64,000 nt of DNA from Mesorhizobium sp. M8A.F.Ca.ET.218.01.1.1 (GTDB taxonomy: Bacteria > Pseudomonadota > Alphaproteobacteria > Rhizobiales > Rhizobiaceae). The position numbers and the translations under genes were made by a program. Of this stretch, positions 53,175-61,483 are shown piece after piece (position 1 is the first letter of the stretch; the number at the start of each line of letters is the position of its first letter). A model generated the notes under the pieces. That model worked only from the letters and a program-made list of their open reading frames with translations, made no database searches and was not told the origin of the DNA. Location: NCBI RefSeq assembly GCF_004791165.1, contig NZ_SRUZ01000009.1, positions 1 through 64,000 on the forward strand, given 5' to 3'.

Positions 53175-53776
53175 AGCTCGATCCCTTCTATCTGATCGTC
53201 GGTAGTGCAGCCTGGATCGAGCGGCTGGTGCCGCTCGGCGTGAAGCTGGTGCAGCTTCGCATCAAGACCATGGACGAAACCGGGCTGCGCGCGGAGATCC
53301 GCAAGTCGAAGGCCTTGTGTGTCCAATACAAAAGCCAGCTCATCGTCAACGATCATTGGCGCCTGGTAATCGAGGAGGGCTGCGATTTCGTGCATCTCGG
53401 CCAGGAGGATCTGCAAACCGCTGACCTCTCGAGGATACGGTCAGCCGGTGTCAGGCTCGGGTTGAGCACGCATGATCATGTCGAGCTGGAAACGGCCATG
53501 TTTGCTGAACCCGACTATGTCGCGCTCGGTCCAATCTATCCCACCATCTTGAAGAAAATGAAGTGGGCACCGCAAGGGCTAGAGCGGATCAGCGAGTGGA
53601 AGCGGCGGGTGGCGCGGATACCATTGGTCGCCATCGGCGGCCTCAACCCGGACCGCCTCGACGGCGTCTTTGAGGCCGGCGCCAACAGCGCCGCAGTGGT
53701 CACGGACATCACGTTGAACTCCGACCCCGAAGCGCGCACGCGAGAATGGATCGAAAAGACGGACCGATGGCGATGA
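53171..53776 (+). CDS. thiE: Thiamine phosphate synthase ThiE
   Basis: Enzyme of 201 residues joining HMP-PP and thiazole phosphate. LVQLRIKTMDE and LIVNDHWRLVIEEGCDFVHL carry the pyrophosphate- and metal-binding regions, and VALGPIYPTILKK and IPLVAIGGLNPDR follow. The ATG at 53171 overlaps the thiG stop; a longer frame from 53099 reads inside thiG and is not needed. Confidence 0.94.
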   Translation: MKLDPFYLIVGSAAWIERLVPLGVKLVQLRIKTMDETGLRAEIRKSKALCVQYKSQLIVNDHWRLVIEEGCDFVHLGQEDLQTADLSRIRSAGVRLGLSTHDHVELETAMFAEPDYVALGPIYPTILKKMKWAPQGLERISEWKRRVARIPLVAIGGLNPDRLDGVFEAGANSAAVVTDITLNSDPEARTREWIEKTDRWR

Positions 53777-54570
53777 GACGAGAACCGCATGTGCTTGTCG
53801 TTGGCGGGTCCGACTCCAGCGGCGGAGCCGGAATTGCGCGTGACATCGAGACGATCTCTGCCATTGGCGTGCGCACCTGTCTCGCCGTCACAGCGCTAAC
53901 GGTGCAAACGCACGACGCAGTGATCGAAATCCATCATTCGCCACCCAGCCTGGTGGCCAATCAGATGTGCGCCGCGCTGCAGGCCAACGACGTGGCCACA
54001 ATCAAGATCGGCATGCTGGCGACTGCCGAGATCATTGTTGCCGTTGCCGCAATGCTGCGCAAATTTCCCCATGTCCCCGCAGTACTCGACCCTGTGCTGG
54101 CCTCCACCTCAGGTCGAGCGCTACTCGAAACGGACGCCATCGCCGCCATGAAACGCGATCTGATGCCGCTTTGCCGTGTCGTTACGCCTAATTTAATCGA
54201 GTTGGCGCTTCTTGTCGGCGCGGAATTGGCGATGGATGAGGGAAGCGCGCTTCAACAAGGACAAAGACTTCTGGCCGACGGGCCACAGTCCCTGCTGATC
54301 AAGGGCGGCCACGCATCTGGACCTCGATCAACCGATATCCTGTTGCGTTCCGATCGGGAACCTGTCCGTTTCGATATGCCTCGGCTTGCCGGAACGCTAC
54401 GCGGGACCGGCTGCATGATGGCCAGCGCGATCGCGGCGCATTTTGCAAATGCGAGATCACTTGAAGACAGCGTGCGAGAAGGCAAGCTGTTTGTTTTCAA
54501 AAAACTGGAGAAAGGCACGAGACCCATGCCCCCATCGATGACGAGATCGGCATCGCGCCAAGCCACATGA
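53767..54570 (+). CDS. thiD: Hydroxymethylpyrimidine/phosphomethylpyrimidine kinase ThiD
   Basis: Ribokinase-fold kinase of about 267 residues. VVGGSDSSGGAGIARDIETI is the HMP-binding N-terminus, VLDPVLASTSG the central motif and LRGTGCMMASAIAAHFA the catalytic GxGC loop. Start codons at 53746, 53767 and 53773 are all in frame; 53773 would couple through ATGA to thiE. The last 15 or so residues (MPPSMTRSASRQAT) look foreign, while an adjacent frame reads HAPIDDEIG. This suggests a late frameshift that should not affect the core. Confidence 0.92.
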   Translation: MAMRREPHVLVVGGSDSSGGAGIARDIETISAIGVRTCLAVTALTVQTHDAVIEIHHSPPSLVANQMCAALQANDVATIKIGMLATAEIIVAVAAMLRKFPHVPAVLDPVLASTSGRALLETDAIAAMKRDLMPLCRVVTPNLIELALLVGAELAMDEGSALQQGQRLLADGPQSLLIKGGHASGPRSTDILLRSDREPVRFDMPRLAGTLRGTGCMMASAIAAHFANARSLEDSVREGKLFVFKKLEKGTRPMPPSMTRSASRQAT

Positions 54571-54734
54571 ATGATATTGCTTCTGAAATCAGGAGGACGT
54601 GCGGCTCCCGTATCCGCGTGATGCCCCGACCCAGAGCTTCGCGTGAAAGCCAGCCGGGAGCACGGTGAGCGTCGCCAAGCCTTGTGGACGACATCAACGA
54701 TGTCCGCTGCGCAAGCATTCGCTCGACCTTCAAC

Positions 54735-55291
54735 TTAAGGACGGTCAGGACCGAAAACCGTCGACATGTAGTAGATCAGCGCGGCGCCATCCCAGCGAGG
54801 TTGCCTTCAGTAACGAAATGAACTCGTTGACCGGGCCGGCAGTGCGACACGCAGCGCCTGAGGCAGGATGATCAGGAAGAATAGCGACCCGGGTGCAGGC
54901 CGAGGGCCGCCGCGCCTTCCGATTGTCCCTTGCCGATGGCTGCTTAGGAACTGCGAAGAATCTCGGCCAGGTTGGCATTCTGGATCAACGTCAAGGCAAG
55001 AAGGGCCGCGATGAAAGACGTGAACCAGTTCGATTGGAACACCGCCCGAGATTTGCGGCAGCCCATTCCAGATGAACAGCAGCACGAGCAGCGCCGGCGC
55101 ACCGCGAAGAGCCAGACGAGGCGACGATAAACAGACGGACCCAGCGCCGCTTGGACGTGGCCAGCGCCGCTGTTGCCGGGGATATGGTCAAGTCGACCGA
55201 CATCACGACAACCGAAAGAATCAAGGTCAGCAGGGTCCCCTTGGGGAGGGCAGCCGAACAATGCCGTCAGGAAGAGCTTGTCGACGACCAC
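54735..55291 (-). pseudogene. Degenerate HisM-type amino acid ABC permease
   Basis: Minus-strand pieces in order are: a GTG start with GGGAAGGG ahead (VVVDKLFLTALFG), LLFIWNGLPQI, FTSFIAALLALTLIQNANLA, FFLIILPQALRVALPA, NEFISLLKATSL and IYYMSTVFG with a stop. They lie in three alternating frames, so several indels have inactivated the gene. The order and the EAA-region sequence identify a polar amino acid permease. Confidence 0.65.
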
Positions 55292-55560
55292 GGCGCCCTT
55301 CCCTCAATTGAGGCCGAGTGCTTGACGTCGGTAGTGGTGCCCGGGAGGTTCCATTTCTTCAGCAGCGTCAGCATCTCGCCGCTCGCCTGCATCGCCTCGA
55401 GTCGCCTTGACCAGTTGCTCGCGATCATCGCCGCTTTTTCTCAGACAGATTCCGTAGGTTCGCCCCCGCCATAGTTGTACCGAACGTGCAGCCGACCTGA
55501 CATCTGCTGGATGCGGAACCGCCGTCGTGTCCTGGGCGATTGTTGCGCGGCTCCGTCTGT
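55267..55560 (-). pseudogene. C-terminal remnant of an amino acid ABC substrate-binding protein
   Basis: The minus strand reads IASNWSRRLEAMQASGEM and LLKKWNLPGTT, the usual end of a family 3 binding protein, just upstream of the decayed permease. More 5-prime pieces near 55480-55560 are scrambled by frameshifts. The N-terminal two thirds are missing, presumably deleted up to the neighbouring SorC gene. Confidence 0.5.
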
Positions 55561-55588
55561 CCCGCTCAACGAGCAACTCTTCCTCCTT

Positions 55589-56566
55589 CTACAGAAGGCG
55601 CTCTAACTGACTGGCGCTGTAGGCATCGATGACCAGACCGGTTATGAACGCTGCTTTCAAGATGGCATGGGTTGCCTTCACCTTGTTGGTGCCGGCTGAC
55701 AAAAGGATGATGTCGCTCTGAGAAAGCGCAGACAAGTTGATCGCCAGCGTGCGTCTGCAGATCTGTGAATCGATATAATTTCCGTTCTTGTCGAAGAACA
55801 ATCCAAGCGTGTCGCCGACAGCGCCGAGCTCCTGGAGGACCTTCAGGTCGTCCATGGACAGATAGCCATAACGCGACAGGAACGAACTGGAACCGCATTC
55901 GCCGACGCTGATGAAGCAGGCCTGTGCGCGCATGGCCGTGCGAATGATGTCCTGAACCACCCTCTGCTGGATGAAGACCTCTCGATCCTCTTCACTGTCT
56001 GCGATGAATGGCACCGGCAGATACTTCGCCTGTCCACCTGTCTTTGAAGCGATCTTCTGAACAACGTCAAACGGGTTTGCCGAGGCCGAACGCGTCAACG
56101 AACCGAGAAGCGACACGAACTGTACATCAGGCTTGTGGATCGGGAGGAAGGCATCGGCCATGGCGCTGATCGTCCTGCCCCAAGCGAGACCAATGACGGT
56201 CTCCTTCGCTTGATCCTGGACCAGCATCGAGCGAAGGATCTTCGCAGCGACCATACCGACCCCGCGGCGCGCAACTGCCTCACCCGTTGCTGCGTTCTCC
56301 TCGTCATCGGAGGGCGGGGTGATAAAGCAGAATTTCAGGTCGAACTTGATGCGGATGCGCTCCTCGAGTTCGGAAAGCGCCGACAGCCGGTGGTCGATGT
56401 CGATCGTAACGATGCCGCTCGTTCGGGCATCGGCAATCAGGCGCGCAACCTTGACGCGGGAAACGCCCAGGACGGATGCGATCTCGTTCTGGGTTTTTTC
56501 GGCCACATAGTAAAGCCACGCGGCTCTCACCATCATGTCGCCGTCGCTCTGGTCGCGTTCGATCAC
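55589..56566 (-). CDS. SorC-family transcriptional regulator (second)
   Basis: Regulator of 325 residues, HTH in VRAAWLYYVAEKTQNEIASV and LGVSRVKVARLI, then a sugar-binding domain (GLAWGRTISAMADAF, VSLLGS, LSAGTNKVKATHAIL). I chose the GTG at 56566 with AAAGGA 6 nt upstream; an ATG at 56596 would start inside the inverted repeat at 56592. It is divergent from the sugar-binding-protein gene and the second dehydrogenase operon, which it probably controls. It resembles the SorC protein at 37116 in layout. Confidence 0.9.
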   Translation of the reverse strand: MIERDQSDGDMMVRAAWLYYVAEKTQNEIASVLGVSRVKVARLIADARTSGIVTIDIDHRLSALSELEERIRIKFDLKFCFITPPSDDEENAATGEAVARRGVGMVAAKILRSMLVQDQAKETVIGLAWGRTISAMADAFLPIHKPDVQFVSLLGSLTRSASANPFDVVQKIASKTGGQAKYLPVPFIADSEEDREVFIQQRVVQDIIRTAMRAQACFISVGECGSSSFLSRYGYLSMDDLKVLQELGAVGDTLGLFFDKNGNYIDSQICRRTLAINLSALSQSDIILLSAGTNKVKATHAILKAAFITGLVIDAYSASQLERLL

Positions 56567-56591
56567 TGTGAATCCTTTCTCGCGCTCGTGT

Positions 56592-56660
56592 ATCATTTGT
56601 TCAGTCGGCGAGCAAAAGTATTTTTGGTTTGACTTTTTGTGCACGCAATGAACAAATGAT
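56592..56660. promoter_or_regulatory. Divergent operator: 12-bp inverted repeat ATCATTTGTTCA ... TGAACAAATGAT
   Basis: ATCATTTGTTCA at 56592-56603 and its exact complement TGAACAAATGAT at 56649-56660 are 45 bp apart, between the SorC gene and the binding-protein gene. Each arm contains ACAAAT, the core seen in sites A-D. The AT-rich middle (TATTTTTGGTTTGACTTTTTG) probably holds the promoters. One site per promoter, or looping between the two, is plausible. Confidence 0.65.
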
Positions 56661-56701
56661 CGTCGCTTGCAGCAGCAAGCGTCTCTTTCTGGGAGGATTT
56701 G

Positions 56702-57832
56702 ATGACTGACATTGATGGTCAATCGACCGCAACTGGGGGCGTATCGCGCCGCGATCTCTTGAAGTGGGGTGGACGTGCAGGCGGCGTGGCCGCGGCAGCT
56801 GCCACGCTGCCCAACATGGCCGAATTTCTCCTCGGCTCGACGCCAGCGTATGCCGCTGACAAGCCGCTGAACATCGCGGTCATCGGTCAACAGATGTCCG
56901 CCCAGTCCGACCAGCGTGCTTGGGAAGGTATGCAGGCCTGGATGAAGGGCATGGGCGTCGACAAGACCTGGAAGATGAACCTGACGGACGCGAAGGGCGA
57001 TCCCGGCAAGCTTGTCTCGCAGATCCAGGATGCCGTGACCGCAAAGGTTGATGCAATCATCGTGCTCTTTGCGACGCTAACGGCTGCGCATGCTGCGCTT
57101 GATAGCGTCAAGAGCTCTGGCATTCCGTTCTTCAGCATCGATTCCGGATGGCAAGATCCAGCGATCGCCGATCTCACCAGCAACAATTACATTCTCGGTG
57201 GCGCGCCGTCGCAATACATGGCCGACCGTCTTCTCGGCGCCGGCAAGAGCAAGGCGAAGATTGCCTCGATCGTTGCAAACTTCCATCACGGCACGCGAAA
57301 GCGCGGCAAGGTTCTCGAAGTTCTGTTGTCTGAAAATACCTGGATCGAGCAGGTCGATTCCCGTGTCATCCAGTATGACGGGTTCTATGAAAAGACCCAG
57401 AATATCGTTAACGACTGGCTGACGCGCTACGGCGACGAGCTGGATTGCATCTGGTGCCCATGGGACGAGCCGGCAATGGCGGCCTCCGAAGCGATCGTTG
57501 CCAAGGGCCTTCAGGACAAGATTTTCGTGGTTGGCGCCGATGGCCATCCGACCGCGCTGCAGAGAATGCGTGATGGCGGTGCCAAATGGCCGCACAAGGC
57601 AACTAGCGCCCAAGCCTTTGAACTGTGGGGTGCCTACTGCGGATGGCTGGTCAACGAAATCGTCGGCAAGGGCGGTGATGCCAAGAGGCTCGTTCCCGTT
57701 CCAATCGTCGAGTTCCCGACCCCGCTGCTCGTCAGCGAGGTCAACATCCCCGGCAAGGATGACCAGCCGTGGTCCGCGACGGACCTTTACTACCTGTACC
57801 AGGACCGCGTGTTGAAGGGCATGAAAGGCTGA
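56702..57832 (+). CDS. Sugar ABC transporter substrate-binding protein, Tat-exported
   Basis: Periplasmic binding protein of 376 residues. The N-terminus has a twin-arginine motif SRRDLLKWGG near residues 16-25, a hydrophobic Ala-rich stretch and an AYAAD cleavage region. The mature type I fold starts LNIAVIGQQMSAQSDQRAWEG. GGGAGG precedes the ATG at 56702. It leads the second sugar operon, and a 10-bp stem-loop begins 11 nt after its stop. The ligand is unknown. Confidence 0.9.
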   Translation: MTDIDGQSTATGGVSRRDLLKWGGRAGGVAAAAATLPNMAEFLLGSTPAYAADKPLNIAVIGQQMSAQSDQRAWEGMQAWMKGMGVDKTWKMNLTDAKGDPGKLVSQIQDAVTAKVDAIIVLFATLTAAHAALDSVKSSGIPFFSIDSGWQDPAIADLTSNNYILGGAPSQYMADRLLGAGKSKAKIASIVANFHHGTRKRGKVLEVLLSENTWIEQVDSRVIQYDGFYEKTQNIVNDWLTRYGDELDCIWCPWDEPAMAASEAIVAKGLQDKIFVVGADGHPTALQRMRDGGAKWPHKATSAQAFELWGAYCGWLVNEIVGKGGDAKRLVPVPIVEFPTPLLVSEVNIPGKDDQPWSATDLYYLYQDRVLKGMKG

Positions 57833-57843
57833 CCTCCCAAGCC

Positions 57844-57867
57844 GGCCGGCAGCTGTGGCTGCCGGCC
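57844..57867 (+). terminator. Stem-loop after binding-protein gene (10-bp stem, 4-nt loop)
   Basis: GGCCGGCAGC at 57844-57853 pairs perfectly with GCTGCCGGCC at 57858-57867 around TGTG. It lies between the binding-protein and ATPase genes and lacks a T-tract. The placement equals that of the hairpins at 30144, 41463 and 44392. Confidence 0.62.
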
Positions 57868-57903
57868 CCCGTTCCAGCCTTGGATCATCATAAGCGATTT
57901 AAC

Positions 57904-59409
57904 ATGAGCGAAGAACTTTTGCGGGTCGAAGCCATCTCGAAGGCTTTCGGCGGTGTCCAGGTATTGCAGGATGTCAGCCTGTTGCTGAGAAGCGGCGAAG
58001 TTCTAGCCCTCGTCGGTGCAAACGGCGCGGGCAAGTCGACACTGATCAAGGTGATCTGTGGCGCATATGCGGCCGACAAAGGCACCATCTTCATCGATGG
58101 CCAGCAGCAGAACTACAGGAACGTGCGTGAAGCCGTCGCTGCCGGCGTCTCGGTTGCCCACCAGAACAACATGACCATCTCGCGCCTCACCGGTGCCCAG
58201 AATATCGAACTCGGCCGCGAGCCGACGCGCTTCGGCCTGATCGACAAGCGCGAACTGCGCAGGCGTGCGGAAGCGCTTTGGCGGGTTTTCGATGTCAACA
58301 TCGACATCAATGCCGAATGCGGAGATCTCGGGCCCGGCGAACAAAAGATCGTCGACATCCTGAAGGCGCTCGCGACGGACCCTCGCATTCTCATCCTCGA
58401 TGAGCCAACGGCAACTCTGACGCTCGGCGAGAGCAAGCGGCTGTTTGCCTTCATCGATCAACTGCGGACAAAGAACATCGGCGTGATCTTCATCTCGCAT
58501 CACCTCCAAGAAGTCCTCGATCACTGCGACAGCGTCGTGGTCCTAAAAGACGGCCGGCTTGTCCATCAAGGTGTCGTGGATAACAACCTGACGCGCGAAG
58601 ACATAGTGCAGATGATGATAGGCCGGAGCGTCGTTCAAGAAAAGCGAGCCTCATCTGCGGTCGCGGGTGAAACCGTCGTTTCCGTAGAGAACCTCAAGGT
58701 CGGGAGTCTACACGTTAATCGGTTCGAGGCGGCCCGCGGCGAGGTCGTCGGCATCGCCGGGCTAATCGGTGCGGGCCAAACCGAATTCCTGCAATGTCTT
58801 GCGGGTGCCCGGCGCCCGTCGCAGGCCGGCTCCGTCGAGCTGTTTGCAAAACCCGGCCTACCGAAGACCGTTGGCGACGCGGTTCTAGACGGCATCTACT
58901 CAGTGCCCGCCGATCGCATACACACGGCGATCTTCGGGGCACTGACCGTCGAGGAAAACCTCTCGACCGCATCACTTTCGGGGCTTTCGTCGAAAGGCTT
59001 CATTTCGAGCCGCACGGCGAGAGCGCGTGCCGGCGAACTGATCTCGGCGCTCGCCATCAAATGCGCCGGACAGGACCAGAAGGTCCAGGAACTCTCAGGT
59101 GGTAACCAACAGAAGGTCTCCTTCGCGCGCTGGCTGTCACGCCCGGGTCTCAGCCAGGATAGCCTGAGGAACCAGATTTTCCTGCTTGATAATCCGACAG
59201 AAGGCGTCGACGTCGGCGCCAAGGCGGAGTTTTACGATCTCATCGGGCGCCTGGCCATACGCGGCGGGACGGTGATCGTCACGAGTGCCGAGTTTACCGA
59301 ACTGATCGCCATTTGCGATCGCATCTATTGCATTTCAAACAGCACGCTTTCCGATCATTTCCCGGCGGTGGAGATGACCGAAGAAACCCTGCTCCTGAAA
59401 ACCAATTGA
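57904..59409 (+). CDS. Sugar ABC transporter ATPase with two ABC domains (RbsA family)
   Basis: ATPase of 501 residues. The first domain has GANGAGKST near residue 39, LGPGEQKIVDI and LILDEPTATLT. The second has GLIGAGQTEF in place of Walker A, LSGGNQQKVSFARWL and LLDNPTEGVD, with a short insert (RPGLSQDSLRNQ) before Walker B. The ATG at 57904 has only a modest ribosome site (AAGCGA). It lies 71 bp after the binding-protein gene, with the hairpin in between. Confidence 0.9.
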   Translation: MSEELLRVEAISKAFGGVQVLQDVSLLLRSGEVLALVGANGAGKSTLIKVICGAYAADKGTIFIDGQQQNYRNVREAVAAGVSVAHQNNMTISRLTGAQNIELGREPTRFGLIDKRELRRRAEALWRVFDVNIDINAECGDLGPGEQKIVDILKALATDPRILILDEPTATLTLGESKRLFAFIDQLRTKNIGVIFISHHLQEVLDHCDSVVVLKDGRLVHQGVVDNNLTREDIVQMMIGRSVVQEKRASSAVAGETVVSVENLKVGSLHVNRFEAARGEVVGIAGLIGAGQTEFLQCLAGARRPSQAGSVELFAKPGLPKTVGDAVLDGIYSVPADRIHTAIFGALTVEENLSTASLSGLSSKGFISSRTARARAGELISALAIKCAGQDQKVQELSGGNQQKVSFARWLSRPGLSQDSLRNQIFLLDNPTEGVDVGAKAEFYDLIGRLAIRGGTVIVTSAEFTELIAICDRIYCISNSTLSDHFPAVEMTEETLLLKTN

Positions 59410-59422
59410 AGGACAGATAACA

Positions 59423-60397
59423 GTGAAAGAAAACGCTATCAAAGTCCCGATCAACTGGATGGATTTCGCGACCCGCTATGGCACCGTCTTTGCTGCCCTG
59501 GTGATCTTCGTAGTCTTTTCGATCTTCAGCCCGCGCTTCCTGAGTGCTAACAATCTCAGCAACGTCCTCGTCCAGATTTCCGCTTTGACGGTGGTCGCAA
59601 GCGCCCTGACGGTTGCAGTCGTGAGCGGAGAGTTTGATCTTTCGGTCGGACAGGTCGCGGGCCTCTCCTCGATGCTTGTCGCGGGCCTCTTGGTGTTCAA
59701 CAACCAGCCAGTCGTCGTCGCGATCCCGCTATCCATCCTGGCAGGACTCGTCATCGGCATCGTCAACGGCTTTCTCGTGACGAATCTGCGCATCCCGTCG
59801 CTGATTGCGACACTCGGGATGGGGCCGATCGCACTTGGCATCAACTACGCCTATAGCGGCGGTGACTCGATCTACGCACAGATGCCGGATGCCTTCTACT
59901 ACCTGTCGACAGGCCGCATCTTCGGGTTCTTTCCCGTGCCAGTGCTGCTTGCAATTATCGTCGTCATCGCTGTCCATACGCTTATCAACAAGACACGCTA
60001 TGGGCGCGCGACAGTTGCCACGGGCACCAATATCGTTGCCGCACGGCTATCGGGCATCAACGTCAACCGCTGCCGCCAGATTGCGCTTGTTATTTCAGCG
60101 ACGGGCGCCTCTGCCGCCGGCGTCATGTTGACGGCACGCCTGGGAACCGGCCAGCCCGGTGCTGGCGAACCCTACCTGATGGATGCGCTGACAGCAGTCT
60201 TCATCGGCATGACATGCTTCCGTCCGGGCAGGGCATCCGTCGAAGGAACGATCATCGGCGTCATCATCATCGGCATGCTCGACAATGGTCTCAATCTCCT
60301 CGGCGCGCCCTTCTACCTGCAAAACATCGTGCGTGGCGTTGTGATGATCGCGGCTGTCGCCCTTGCGGTACTGCGTGGCGAAATCCGCTTCTTCTGA
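59423..60397 (+). CDS. Sugar ABC transporter permease (RbsC family)
   Basis: Inner-membrane protein of 324 residues with VVSGEFDLSVGQVAGLSSML and the LRIPSLIATLGMGPIALGI loop typical of RbsC. GAAGGA precedes the GTG at 59423. It is the only permease of this importer, so a homodimer is expected, unlike the two-permease system at 26568-28629. It ends 12 bp before E1 alpha, tying import to the dehydrogenase. Confidence 0.9.
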   Translation: MKENAIKVPINWMDFATRYGTVFAALVIFVVFSIFSPRFLSANNLSNVLVQISALTVVASALTVAVVSGEFDLSVGQVAGLSSMLVAGLLVFNNQPVVVAIPLSILAGLVIGIVNGFLVTNLRIPSLIATLGMGPIALGINYAYSGGDSIYAQMPDAFYYLSTGRIFGFFPVPVLLAIIVVIAVHTLINKTRYGRATVATGTNIVAARLSGINVNRCRQIALVISATGASAAGVMLTARLGTGQPGAGEPYLMDALTAVFIGMTCFRPGRASVEGTIIGVIIIGMLDNGLNLLGAPFYLQNIVRGVVMIAAVALAVLRGEIRFF

Positions 60398-60409
60398 AAG
60401 GATAATATC

Positions 60410-61483
60410 GTGTCCCAGGATCAAACCCAGCTTGCGGCCAGCGCCGGCGGTTCCGCATTGCCCAAACGCAACAGCCAGCTTATCGATCTCTACCGTGTCA
60501 TGCGGCGCATCCGCACCTTCGAGGAACGCGTCGGAGAACTCTTCATCCGCGGCCAGTCGGCAGGCTCGATGTTGCATCTGTCGATCGGCGAGGAATCGAG
60601 CGCTGCAGGTGTCTGTGCCGCTATGCAGCCGCAGGATACGTTCACAACGCACCATCGCGGGCATGGCATCTTTCTTGCTCGTGGCGCTGACCCCAAGCAA
60701 ATGATGGCCGAGATCGGCGGCAAGGAGACGGGCTACTGCAAGGGCAAGGGTGGGTCCATGCATATTGCCGACATGGCACTTGGCCATCTGGGCGCTAATG
60801 CTATTGTCGGCGGCGGTATCCCGGCTGTCGTCGGCGCCGGCCTCTCCAGCAAATATCTGAAGCAGAACTCGGTTTCGATCGCCTTCTTCGGCGATGGGGC
60901 CATGCAGCAGGGCATTCTCTACGAGAGCATGAACATGGCAGCGCTCTGGAATCTTCCGGTTCTCTTCGTGTGCGTCAACAATCAATACGGCATGGGCACC
61001 CGCATCGACCAGGCGACGAAAAGCACCCGGTTCGACGAGCGCGCAAAGGCCTTCGGGCTGAATGGCGCAGTAGTCAACGGCCATGACGTCGAGGAGGTCG
61101 AGGCAACCGCACGCTGGCTCGTGGATGACGCCCGCGCAGGAAAGCCTGGTTTCCTTTCGGTCGAAGTCTATCGCTTCTTCGGTCATGCGCGAATGGACAA
61201 AAGCCCCTACCGCACGGAGGCCGAAGAGACGGAGGGCCGCAGGAAGGATCCGGTGCTCTTAGCCCGTGACAGGCTGATTGCCGAAAAGCTGGAAACGGAA
61301 ACCACGCTCGATGCGATGGACAAGGAGATCGTCACCGAGATGGATGCGACGATCGACTTCGCCGTCGGATCGAAGGCGCCGCCACTGACGTCGATGTTCC
61401 GTGATGTTTATGCCCTCGGAGAGCCGAAGCCGGAACCCGTCAGCGTCCGTATCGATCGTGTACTTGCCAGGGATGATGCATGA
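60410..61483 (+). CDS. E1 alpha subunit of an acetoin/2-oxoacid dehydrogenase
   Basis: ThDP-dependent subunit of 357 residues. The ThDP motif starts GDGAMQQG at 161 and ends VNNQYGM. GSMLHLSIGEESSAAG and THHRGHGIFLARG are E1 alpha landmarks of the AcoA/PDH type. The start is a GTG with AAAGGA upstream. It overlaps E1 beta by 4 bp. The downstream E2 with an alpha/beta hydrolase end favours the acetoin-dehydrogenase class over pyruvate dehydrogenase. Confidence 0.9.
   Translation: MSQDQTQLAASAGGSALPKRNSQLIDLYRVMRRIRTFEERVGELFIRGQSAGSMLHLSIGEESSAAGVCAAMQPQDTFTTHHRGHGIFLARGADPKQMMAEIGGKETGYCKGKGGSMHIADMALGHLGANAIVGGGIPAVVGAGLSSKYLKQNSVSIAFFGDGAMQQGILYESMNMAALWNLPVLFVCVNNQYGMGTRIDQATKSTRFDERAKAFGLNGAVVNGHDVEEVEATARWLVDDARAGKPGFLSVEVYRFFGHARMDKSPYRTEAEETEGRRKDPVLLARDRLIAEKLETETTLDAMDKEIVTEMDATIDFAVGSKAPPLTSMFRDVYALGEPKPEPVSVRIDRVLARDDA

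Noticed and set aside
60095..61186. Minus-strand frame of 363 codons
   Set aside because: Antisense of the permease and E1 alpha genes; no domain evidence.
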